Assembly (NCBI RefSeq): GCF_025399195.1 | Contig: NW_026252134.1 | Coordinates: forward strand, 1 to 64,000 | DNA length: 64,000 bases | Source: Umbelopsis ramanniana AG | Lineage: Eukaryota > Mucoromycota > Umbelopsidomycetes > Umbelopsidales > Umbelopsidaceae | Reading direction: 5' to 3' | In this document: in pieces, positions 55,422 to 64,000 of the stretch | How the letters are laid out: the number at the start of each line of letters is the position of its first letter | Position numbering within the stretch: position 1 is the stretch's first letter | Program-made: the position numbers and the translations under genes | The notes under the pieces: generated by a model | The model's input: only the letters and a program-made list of their open reading frames with translations | What the model was told of the DNA's origin: nothing | The model's database searches: none

Positions 55422-56179
55422 ATGGTGAGTCCTGGATGATGAATCCTGGATATATAGCATCGACATAACAGATGGATCGACTGTTCGATGAATGGATGGA
55501 TGGATACGAAAAAATGAAAAAACTCCAGTGCGACAGAATGTCTGCATGGTCCATTCACATTTTACCTGAATGCAGAAATTTCCTTCAGCTTGCCAACAGC
55601 TCGAAATTAATAGCAGTAGCAATCTAGTCGTTTTGATCAATGTTATGAAACTCGCCATTAGAGACGACCATTCGACAACTTTTTCCTTCTCCATCAACCG
55701 GTGCATTATTCCAAAAGCTTTTTCCTAATGCCTTATTCCTTCTCACTAGGTTGCCGTCAAAGCCCACGAGCTTCGCAACAAGAACAAGGCCGAGCTTACC
55801 AAGCAGCTTGATGACCTCAAGCAAGAGCTTGCTTCCCTCCGTGTTCAAAAGATCACCGGTGGAGCTCGTCTCCAAAAGATGTAAGTTTTTCAACGTCTGG
55901 GTTTAACCGTAACCATGGCGTTGGTCTAATCGATGGATCTGTTACAGTGGTGCCACCCGCAAGGCTGTCGCTCGCGTCTTGACTGTCATCAACCAGACTC
56001 AGCGTGAACAACTCCGTCTCTTCTACAAGTCCAAGAAGTACACTCCTTTGGACCTTCGCACCAAGAAGACTCGCGCCATCCGCCGCCGTTTGACCAAGGT
56101 CGAAGCCAGCAAGAAGACTGTTAAGGAACAGAAGAAGCTTGCTCACTTCCCTCAGCGCAAGTTTGCTGTCAAGGCCTAA
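55422..56179 (+). CDS. RPL35: 60S ribosomal protein uL29 (L35)
   Basis: Three exons, 55422-55424 (ATG only), 55750-55880 and 55948-56179, giving 121 residues. The product reads [17 protein letters not shown], then [19 protein letters not shown] and [18 protein letters not shown]. The rest is the basic eukaryotic extension ending PQRKFAVKA. The protein sits at the peptide exit tunnel of the large subunit and contacts the signal recognition particle in other eukaryotes. The first intron is 325 nt, far longer than most in the window, and begins with a perfect GTGAGT straight after ATG. AATAAA follows at 56210. Usual family members begin MAKVKAHELR, so the second and third residues differ slightly. 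Confidence 0.95.
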
Positions 56180-56625
56180 ACTTGTTAATTTGAGTTCGAC
56201 GTGATACAAAATAAAATCAGCACTTTAGCATCAATTGTATACGAGGCAGCTCCTTGTCTTGGGGAATGATAGGGTTTAGGATAGACTATGATGAATCACA
56301 TGGTTGGATTTGGTGGATGTAAGCAGGATGCCAACCAACTGTATAGATGCTATTGTACGGAATTTTTGGACTGTGAAAGATAAGCCCCCAAAATTTTAAA
56401 TTGTGCTAATGCAATTGTTGATAATAATGTATGAAGCAGACAAATGCATATGGTGAAAGGGGCGCAAGGATTTATGTAAAAAGTAGGAGAAAACAATATA
56501 TAGGAAACCGTTATCTAGATTAGTGGTATGGAGGTAATTTCTGTACATATGGAAATGAGCAAAGGAGATGAAATAGGTATGAGGTTGTGAACATAATGTT
56601 GGAGGGTACCAAGAAGAGGACCCCT
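56180..56625. other. Convergent gap between L35 and the gene at 56626
   Basis: 3' untranslated sequence of two convergent genes, with AATAAA at 56210-56215. No other feature is recognised. Confidence 0.45.
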
Positions 56626-57438
56626 TTAGTCGGTTGCAACCCATATGGTTCCTGTTGGGCATGGACCCATCTGACGGTCATCAGATGAGGAGTTGAAAAC
56701 ATCAGCAGGGAACATTTCGCGAATATGGCAGTACATCAAATCGTCGACACTCAAGGTGTAATCTCTCCAAAAGCTTCCACCAGCTTCGTCACCATGTCTA
56801 CCAATAGCATGCAACTTGAAGTTAGGGAGCTTCTGTAACGCCCTACAAAACAACAATGGGTTATTGTGGCGTTCTGTAGGATGTCAATGCATTTCAGGAA
56901 CCTACCAAAATATTTGTGCAATGCCGGCTTTCTGCTTTTCTATTAAGTCTAGGACACTCTGGTTGCGTACGATGAGCACAGAGTCTGCGGTATATAAGAA
57001 TTTTTCTTCACAAAACAAGTTAATTTGTCGTTCAAAACGCTTGAGTACAACGGTGGCATCATCGCTGTTATCATCGTCCGAGTCAAAAGAATCTTTTCCT
57101 TCGCTTCGAGGCGTCGCGGGAAGTTCAACGTTTTTAACGTGTTGTACGTTGACGGGCCGGTTAAAATAGGCAGCCATAACTCTTTGCAAATTTCCTGTCG
57201 CCTGCAGAATTATTCGTTCCAAGCCATCAAACTCATTAGGAAGATTAAATTTGATTTCTTGTGGAGAGACTAAAATTCAGTTAGATGACGAAACGCTGAC
57301 AAAACAGGCACGGATGAAGGCTAATGGCATACCACTGTCTATGAACTTTGTCGGGAGAATAGTATAGTGACTTGTTCCTGGTGGTGGAGGCAACATATGA
57401 GAAATACCGTAGCTACCCATTGAAAGAGCTTGGACCAT
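56626..57438 (-). CDS. Unknown protein, possible chorismate-lyase/UTRA-like fold
   Basis: Leftward gene of three exons, about 230 residues. The start is MVQALSMGSYG (57438); an in-frame ATG at 57420 is an alternative. The stop is at 56626 after GTIWVATD. Readable blocks are LPPPPGTSHYTILPTKFI, FNLPNEFDGLERIILQATGN with LQRVMAAYF, an acidic Ser/Asp loop, RFERQINLFCEEKFLYTADS, LIEKQKAGIAQIFWAL and GGSFWRDYTLSVDDLMYC. The order of a G-x-L-x-R-like motif, a strand with RxxxL, AxS, then GxxxxF resembles the chorismate-lyase/UTRA superfamily, a small ligand-binding fold. The likeness is weak and comes from pattern only. No catalytic role is claimed. There is no signal peptide. Confidence 0.75.
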
Positions 57439-58304
57439 GAGGGTTTTGGTAGGTCACCGTGAAAGAACAGCACAATGGAAAAAATTGACAAGGGGTCGGG
57501 TTCGCGTCAATTTATACAGTCACGGGCAAACCCCGAATAGGAAACCTTTCTCACGACTCCCCTTCCTCGACTGTTGGATGTGATAGTATTTCAATGCACA
57601 TCGATCGTTCATGCTGCAGCATACTTACTATAAATGATATTATTGAGAGGGTGAATTCTGGTTTCAGCTCATGAATAGACTCCCTTGGATAATCCCGAGA
57701 TGTAAGCGATCGAAAGCTGCTTCAATGGCATACATTACTCTTCAACACTAAGTCACAAGCTAAGCGCAGTTAATTCCTGACAACAGCTTTTTTTTTTAAT
57801 ATACCATTCTCTAGCTCGTCTTAATTCAAGACGCTTTCGTATAAAGCACTAGCACCGTGAACATTGTCCTAAAGCAACTTGCACATTGACTTGGAAAGGC
57901 TGTAGCCAAAAGATGTATATCATTAACTCCTTCCAAACAGGTCTAAGCAGACAGATAAGGTCAGATCATGGGTACTTTCTTGCTGTAAGACTTTACGCTA
58001 TCAGCATTGGGTCAGCCGAGTGATGGTGACAGCAATTCACAGCGGTGTATAATGTTAAATGCGGGCTGTTTTTTAATTTAAATGAACTGATTAAGCTAAT
58101 TCCATGATTTGCAACTGCTTACATGGAGCGGGTCCACCCGTCACCTTCCCGAACACATTGATAACGTATTCCTCTTTCTTTTGCATGACTGAAGTAACGA
58201 AATGGCGTTGATCACGTGATCAAAGGCTCGACGGGCGGCGTTTGGAACTCTGTGCACGCAGGCAGATTATGCCAGCGCACCTGCCTTTGTAGCCTGCTTT
58301 CGCA
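57439..58304. promoter_or_regulatory. Divergent promoter, 57438 gene / CSN3
   Basis: AT-rich gap between divergent genes. It contains the 16-bp palindrome at 58208-58223 near CSN3. No coding frame is supported. Confidence 0.45.
58208..58223. promoter_or_regulatory. Perfect 16-bp palindrome centred on CACGTG
   Basis: TTGATCACGTGATCAA is its own reverse complement. It lies 82 bp upstream of the CSN3 ATG. The centre is an E-box. Confidence 0.55.
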
Positions 58305-60333
58305 ATGGCAGATTCCACAGCAACAACGGCGCAATCTAGAGCCCAAGAAACTTCCACAGATGAAGCAGTTGCTCATGTTGTTTCAAATGCCAACTTAAAA
58401 GACATCTCCAATCGTCTGTTACCGTTACTCCGAGCATTCACACTGACGACATATCTAGGAAAGTGTAGTAACGGCGCCGATCCTCTCGACCAACTCGATC
58501 CTCAAGAACAGAGTCTCGGATACCTATTTTTTATGTATGTACTACCTTGTACGAAGTCCAATCAAGCAATACTGTAATTCTAATCAATACTATGCAGTAC
58601 CACGCGTTGCATCTCAGACTTGCAGTCGAACGCCAGAGATCTGTTGCGACGATTGATCTTCTTCATAAGTACCTTCAGCCCAGAACAAGTATACCTCGCA
58701 CCGGAAAGATGTAAGATACATGAAAATTCATTGTCAAACCAAAGACCCAATGATAACTAAGGCCCCCGTTACTAGTCACCTTAATTGCGGATGCTCTAAG
58801 TCACCTGGCTCATAGATTGGAGTCGGTGAGTATCGGGCGGCGAGCTGCGTACCCCTGGAGAGGGTTAACTAAAAAAAAATGGTTTCTGTTTCAGCCTATC
58901 ATCCCAGTACGACCTCTTCGAACGGCCATCCAAAGATTTTGTGGTGATCGCCCTGTTTTTACATCGCTACATGCCTCGCTTGCAAAGGTAAAATTGACAC
59001 GAAAGAAGCATCGTCCTAAATGATATATGCTGACCTGTTGAAATCAGTATGCATTGCTGGCCAAATTGTACAAAGACCCTTTGCCTGTTCTAGATTGGGA
59101 TATCGAACATGTTGATGCCACTGTAAGTATTATCTCTTTTTCAGGTCCGATACCTTTGACCACAGTTGACACTTTGCTGCTGCACCCAGCTTGATACGAA
59201 TATCGAGGGCTTTCTCTCTTACTATTATTATGGTGCTATGATCTATATTGGTAACAAAAAATATGGAAGAGCGTTGGAGTTTTTGTCCTTGGTAAGTTGA
59301 AGCATTCAAATGCCTGCATCTGATTTTTGCAAATGAGACGTCACCTTACTAACACGTTATTTCAGGCTATCTCAGCTCCTTCGCAAGCAGTCAGCGTAAT
59401 TCAACTAGAATGCTTTAAAAAATACGTACTTTTATCGCTTATTCACTATGGAAAGGTATGAAAAAAATATGAGTTGCTACCTCCATTCCAGTCTATACTA
59501 ACCACAGCACGAACTCCAGTTACTACCTTTACCAAAGTATACTGCCACTGTGATCAGCAAATTCGTTCGAAGGCATTGTCGTCAATATATATCATTTGCG
59601 GACGTCTATGAAACTCAATGTATAGAGAAGCTGACAACTGCCCTTGAGAAACGACGTGAAGCGTTTGAGAAGGTGAGCAATCTGACCGAATAGATTATAA
59701 AAGAAGAGACATGCTAAGTTTTATTGTGAAGGATAACAACTGGGGACTCGCGGGCCAATGTTTGCGCGCCTTACAACAACAAAAGATACAAGGGCTGACA
59801 CGGACTTATATTACCTTGAGTGTTAGCGATATTGCTAAAAAAGTTGGATTCACAGGTGAAAATGCAAATACTGAAGTGGAAAAGAACATATTGGAGATGG
59901 TAAGAGTGCACCCGATCAAAAAAAAAAAAGGTCAATCAGCATTCATTGTAACATTTATCTTTCTAAGGTGGAGCAAGGAAGCATTTTTGCCAGCATTGAA
60001 CATACCGGAAGAGGCGATCATGATGAGATGGTCAGCTTCCATGATAACCCCAATAGCTACGATACCTCTGAAAGCTTGGCTATACTAGACGAGAAGATTT
60101 CGCAGGCTGTAATGGTGGGTGAACGATTAAATCGACAAGATAAATCTACCGCGTTGGATCGTGACTTTATGAGTCGGGTAAGTCATCTGTAGGGCTTTGG
60201 TATTGGATTTGGCAGTACCACTTACTTTTCTAAAATCTAGATGATGTTAATGGTCGATGGAACTCAAATGTCTGCAATGTACGAAGACGAAGTTGATATA
60301 ATGGTGGATGATGACGGTAGACTGTATGCATAA
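58305..60333 (+). CDS. CSN3: COP9 signalosome subunit 3 (CSN3)
   Basis: Rightward gene of about ten exons, from MADSTATTAQSRAQET (58305) to DDGRLYA-stop (60333). Characteristic segments are FTSLHASLAK with YALLAKLYKDPLPVLDWDI, EGFLSYYYYGAMIYIGNKKYG, RALEFLSLAISAPSQAVSVI, LECFKKYVLLSLIHYGK and LPLPKYTATVISKFV. The PCI domain carries DNNWGLAGQCLRAL, IQGLTRTYITLSVSDIAKKV, VEQGSIFASIEH and DEMVSFHDNPNSYDTSESL. The COP9 signalosome removes Nedd8 from cullins and so controls SCF and Cul3 ubiquitin ligases; Csn3 is a scaffolding subunit. All expected blocks are present. Introns are short and canonical. Confidence 0.93.
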
Positions 60334-60620
60334 ATGCCGACAGATTGTACAAATTACTCGATCCATTAAATCACATAAAAAGCTTCGTTCATATGCGCTC
60401 CTGTCTGCCTGCCTCTGTGTTTCGGCTGCTGTGCAAGTCAACGAAATATACGTTGACTATCATTCATGATAGATGTTGGGGTTTCCTAAACTTGACCAAC
60501 CCAGTGTTTTACAGTCTAAAAATGCAAGGTGTCGGCATTGAATTTAATGAACCATTTTCAAACTATGTATATTGTTTTAATTACAAGATAATGCTTTCTA
60601 TAGAGGTATATGTGCATTAT

Positions 60621-62245
60621 CTAATTGCCCGCAGTTGCAGACATGCTCACTTCGTCAACGGCCAGTTGTCCAGTAGCAACACCTAAAAGAGAGCGGTCAG
60701 GGTCTGTGCGTCCACGATGTTTCATCCTGTTTTGTGACTTACTTTGGCTGAGTTTCTGGGCGGCTGTCATCTTTTTGAATTTTCCTTTGGCTGGCTTCTT
60801 TTGAGGGCGAACAACGTTGACAGGAACAGTAGAGTTATGTACAAGGTATGTACTGATACTTCCGAGAACGAGACTAAAGATATTTAAATAGTTTAATGGT
60901 GGGTGTTGTCAAAAGAGGTTCAAGGTGCTGTACTTACCCTTTCAGTTTTCCGCGGCCTCGACTGCCGCAAATCACCATTGTCAGCGGTAGCTCCGAAATC
61001 TGTGATTCAATAGGATAGCGTTCGTTAAAGCGTCTGGTGTTGAAAGACTGGTTCAAATTAGATAAAGGACCTACCAATTGAGCCAACTCATACTTCACCT
61101 TGCCACTTAAAGCATAGGTGACAACTTTAATATCATACAATAGCATCTGGTTTAAAATAGATCGCGTTTTGGTAGTCAACGCTCTAGATGCACGATCGAG
61201 CTGCATGCAAGAGATTAGCATCATGACATGCTATCTAGTATCCGTTTCCGATTGAAATCCCCTCCCCCCAAAATGTAATTCACTAACCTCTTTGGATAAT
61301 GTCATACCGGCAGCTTCCACTAGCTCTGGGTTGTCCTCACGATTAACAACAGTGACAAGGTGAATCTCGTCACCGTCTCGCATTAATGTTCCCATCGTCC
61401 ATTCTATGGCGAAAAAGCTTTCCTCACTAAAATCACATGCTACGAGATAGCGTCGAGATTTACTGGGTGGCTTGATACGCGGTATGGCAGGAGACATTGG
61501 TGAAGCGATCCCGGCATCCCAACCCGGTGGCAGGACACCATAATACATGGTAACAGTTATACGATGGGGTTGCACGACGACAGCGGGAGGATCTTGGAAG
61601 ATCAAGCACTGTCGTTTCCGAACACTTTTGGCCGATCGAATAGGCGGTCGTTCGGCAAACTCGTCCAATGCAACAAATCGATTTCGTTCAGTGATTTCCA
61701 TCAACTCTGGATCCATAAAATCAGCTTCCTCGTCGTCGTCCTCTCCAATACTTGAAGGAAGTGTGCCTAAAGCAGCTGCTTCACCGACTTCCAAACCCGA
61801 CTTCAGAAGTCGAGAAGCCAGATCGCCGTCATCGTCAATGAGTTCAGCAGCAGTGGGAAATTCGTTGGGATTAGGTTTGGGTATGAGTACGGCTTCCTGC
61901 ACATTAGGATCGAGTTCCGTGACATCGTTGATTTCGTTTAGGGCATTCCGAAGTTGTCTACTTTCTATAGGCTCTTCCGTGGTAAGGGGGATCGACTCAG
62001 TCGGTACCCGTGACACCGCCACAGTGTAAGGCTGCGTATCCCTACAATTACTCAATTAGCATTGGGAAAATACCGTCAACCTTTGGAGACCAGTGTTGCT
62101 TACATGATGTTGTATATGATAAAGCAAAAGAACAAGGTAAAAAAGAAAAAAAAAATCGGATCTTTCTACTATTTTTCAACTCAGTATCGCTCTTTACATA
62201 CTCACGTCACTTTGTTTCGGGTGAAGGTAGTGTATTTTCTTTCAT
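60621..62245 (-). CDS. Universal-stress-protein-domain protein
   Basis: Leftward multi-exon gene. The stop follows MSATAGN at 60621; the last intron ends just before SVATGQLAVDEVS. The supported large exon is 62041-61231 or so. The USP domain starts near 61460 (SRRYLVACDFSEESFFAIEW), continues TLMRDGDEIHLVTVVNRED, and after introns reads LLYDIKVVTYALSGKVKYEL and LTMVICGSRGRGKLKG. That last segment is the GxxGxG-type nucleotide-binding loop of the family. The N-terminal 150 residues are acidic and probably disordered. The first exon is uncertain. My candidate is an ATG at 62245 (MKENTLPSPETK), whose phase fits the acceptor at 62042, but it needs a weak GTGACG donor. USP proteins bind ATP or act in stress responses; the fungal role is unclear. 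Confidence 0.78.
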
Positions 62246-62341
62246 TCACCAATTGTTTATGCTAAGCGACTTTAAAGGTACATCAATTCTCACTCTCTGA
62301 TTAAAAGAGAATCAGAAGAAATAGGCTAATGGAGACGACAT

Positions 62342-62585
62342 ATGGACGCTTGTAGAGCGACAGAAGGAAGAACTGAAATAGAAATTCGTAGCCGGTTTGA
62401 CTTCCAGCAGTATGGCCTAGGCCAATTTAGCAGATTTCGGATGGACCAATTGAACATCCAAAAGCAAACGTGCTACTTCCAAGCATATATCCAGTCGCAG
62501 GTGAGTTCAGATCCTTACTCTATTTCCTATTTATTATGACGATTATGTTAATCAAGCTTAAGACGAATCCTAAAGAAATAGTATG
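62342..62585 (+). CDS. Possible small two-exon gene, unknown
   Basis: Exon 1 (62342-62500, 53 codons) begins MDACRATEGRTEIEIRSRFD and ends exactly at a consensus donor, CAG followed by GTGAGT. A 56-nt intron to an AAG acceptor at 62556 would add LKTNPKEIV and a stop. The composition looks like a protein, but I recognise no family, and it lies in the promoter region of two divergent genes. It could equally be a leader exon of EMC5. Confidence 0.28.
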
Positions 62586-62601
62586 ATCAAAATTTCAATG
62601 T

Positions 62602-62625
62602 TTTAATGCTTTAATGCTTTAATGA
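62602..62625. repeat. TTTAATGC short tandem repeat
   Basis: About three direct copies of the octamer TTTAATGC in AT-rich intergenic DNA. Confidence 0.6.
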
Positions 62626-62946
62626 CTGTTACCATCGAAGTGGGCAGTAACGTGGAGTGTGCCTTAATTATCCCGGGCATAGTAGGACTTGCATAGTTAA
62701 AATTAGGCTGTGAATTAAGTACATCTTGTTAGATAATAGTAGTACTAAGTTACATGAAATAAAAGGTACAAAAACCATAGAAGCTTCATAATTATTGTAG
62801 CGCAGGTATCGTTGGTGAGCATATAGAGAGCTCGTCGTGTTCTTCATCCTTGGGTGGTCGATTCACGATGTGGACTGCTTTCCTGCCCTTTTCCGGGGAT
62901 TGAAATAACTCACGGTTGGCAAGCATCAGCATCAGCAACATTGATT

Positions 62947-63507
62947 ATGAGCATAACCATTGGACGCCTGCTATCGCTGGTTGGCATCACGTTCCTTATA
63001 CACTCGGCATACTCTACATATCAGCGTATGTATAAACTCCAATAACCTAACGAAGTCCCAAAGATGCCCTGCCTCAATGTACTCACATGTTTTCGTTCTG
63101 ACAGATTTGTCTTATTTGAATGCCGTCGACAAAGCTGAATCAGGATTACCAATAGAGGTACAGACGGGATGATCTGCAGTTGGCCGTTATTGATTGTATA
63201 GTTCGACCGACTAACTTTGTGAATTCCAGATCATAGCCGAGTGCCTGATTTCCGTCGTCGTGTCTCTGGTTGGTGTCGTTCTTTGCGCTGGTGATCTCAA
63301 GAACATCTTGATGGAGAATGAGATGAGGAAACAGTACGTGAGGTCCAATTATTGTTGCTTGGCTGTTGATACCGATTCTGATGCTATTGTACTTGCAGAA
63401 CCATTGACAAACTTGATACCGCGCCATCCTTCATCACCTTTAACCACCGTGGTCGCCGAGCCGTGTCTGCGCATTCTCTTTTACAAAGACGCAGCCACAT
63501 GTCGTGA
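62947..63507 (+). CDS. EMC5: ER membrane protein complex subunit 5 (EMC5/MMGT)
   Basis: Four exons giving about 113 residues, from MSITIGRLLSLVGITFLIHS (62947) to RRSHMS-stop (63507). The first membrane helix is at residues 5-24, followed by AYSTYQHLSYLNAVDK, then LPIEIIAECLISVVVSL as the second helix. KNILMENEMRKQTIDKLDTA follows, then the conserved PSFITFNHRGRAV near the C-terminus. Exon joins use short introns at 63025-63104, 63160-63230 and 63333-63399 (approximate). EMC is the ER insertase for tail-anchored and multipass proteins; EMC5 is part of its membrane core. The length and the NHRGR signature match the family. Confidence 0.9.
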
Positions 63508-63711
63508 TATGGTTCGTAAAACCCTTGCAAAACCCTCTTCTACATTTTCAAGATTGAAAAAGTTTATTGTACACAATAACATAACCCTGTCAAGATTAAC
63601 AGTATCTAAAATACATGCAATTTAAGCCTGGAAATGTGAGTGGGATAAAAATCGGAGCAGAGTGAGTGGGAGGGGGGAAAACGAAATAGAGAGGGAAAAT
63701 ATAGTTCTCAA

Positions 63712-64000
63712 TCAAAAATATTGGGTATTTCGATCATGGTGACTCTTGCTACTTTTACGACTACGTCGACTACGACCGCTTTTACCACTCCTATGACTTT
63801 CAGCATCTCCAGGCCGTTCATCAAAGGTTGAATCACTGTCGCTGGAGTCGATCAAATCAGATGTATCGAAAGATTGTCTAGGAGCGGTTTCTATTATATG
63901 GCCATGGTGTTCTGGTCGAATGGGGCTAGATAAGTCCAAGGCTCGAGAGTCGGGAAAACGGACACTGGTACCAGCATTTTCACTTGTAGTCGCATTATTG
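63712..64000 (-). CDS. C-terminal part of an unknown Ser/Arg-rich protein (cut by window edge)
   Basis: Leftward frame open from the right edge to a stop at 63712. The readable part has about 96 residues, from NNATTSENAGTSVRFPDSRA to HHDRNTQYF. It contains a Ser/Asp run (IDSSDSDSTFDERPGDAE) and an Arg/Ser stretch (SGKSGRSRRSRKSSKSHH), which looks disordered and phosphorylatable. No domain is visible in this fragment, so the product cannot be named. It is convergent with EMC5, 205 bp away. Confidence 0.55.
   Translation of the reverse strand, partial: NNATTSENAGTSVRFPDSRALDLSSPIRPEHHGHIIETAPRQSFDTSDLIDSSDSDSTFDERPGDAESHRSGKSGRSRRSRKSSKSHHDRNTQYF

Larger units (their letters stand above)
62246..62946. 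other. Divergent gap between USP-domain gene and EMC5
   Basis: Contains a possible tiny two-exon gene (62342-62585), a short TTTAATGC tandem repeat (62602-62625) and the EMC5 promoter. No TATA box is clear. Confidence 0.4.

Overview
The window looks like nuclear DNA of a filamentous fungus, most likely an early-diverging one (Mucoromycota). The evidence is protein-coding genes broken by many short GT-AG introns (mostly about 50-75 nt), short AT-rich intergenic gaps, fungal-type proteins (Sec14, Sed5, KTR-family mannosyltransferase, Atg3, Sec-pathway and COP9 parts), and a fungal EXORDIUM-like secreted protein. I found about 27 genes (one cut by the right edge) and recognised no tRNA, rRNA, CRISPR or transposon. 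The phylum is inferred from overall character and was not tested by search.

Left part (1-34 kb), dense housekeeping genes. In order: a SHPRH/Irc20-type SNF2-RING ATPase (-), a NIFK/Nop15-like nucleolar RRM protein (-), a Sec14-type lipid-transfer protein (+), ATG3 (+), a vezatin/Inp2-like membrane protein (-), VPS16 (-), a NUP155/NUP170 nucleoporin (+) that stops early, the Golgi syntaxin SED5 (+), a SAP-domain low-complexity protein (+), thioredoxin (+), carnitine acetyltransferase (+), a putatively myristoylated leucine-rich-repeat protein (-) and a GT15 mannosyltransferase (-). VPS16 and NUP155 are divergent with only 170 bp between their start codons.

Middle part (35.6-45.8 kb), sparser and the most accessory-looking. 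It carries an MFS sugar transporter (-), a 645-residue secreted protein built of nine roughly 45-residue units separated by KR/KRR sites (-), a protein-L-isoaspartate methyltransferase (+) and an EXORDIUM-like secreted protein (+). The repeat protein has the layout of a Kex2-processed repeat precursor (the class that includes fungal pheromone precursors, repellents and some cyclic-peptide precursors). It is my main candidate for an undescribed system.

Right part (45.8-64 kb), dense again. It holds a DHTKD1-type 2-oxoadipate dehydrogenase E1 (-), an ankyrin-repeat protein (+), ribosomal protein eL43 (-), a Kelch-BTB protein (+), ribosomal protein uL29/L35 (+), a protein resembling the chorismate-lyase/UTRA fold (-), COP9 signalosome subunit 3 (+), a universal-stress-protein-domain protein (-), EMC5 (+) and the C-terminal end of an unknown Ser/Arg-rich protein (-). 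The two ribosomal protein genes share a three-part promoter motif with nearly identical spacing, and both have a first coding exon consisting only of ATG. Four genes carry a CACGTG box 81-140 bp upstream of the start codon, and one of these boxes is the centre of a perfect 16-bp palindrome.
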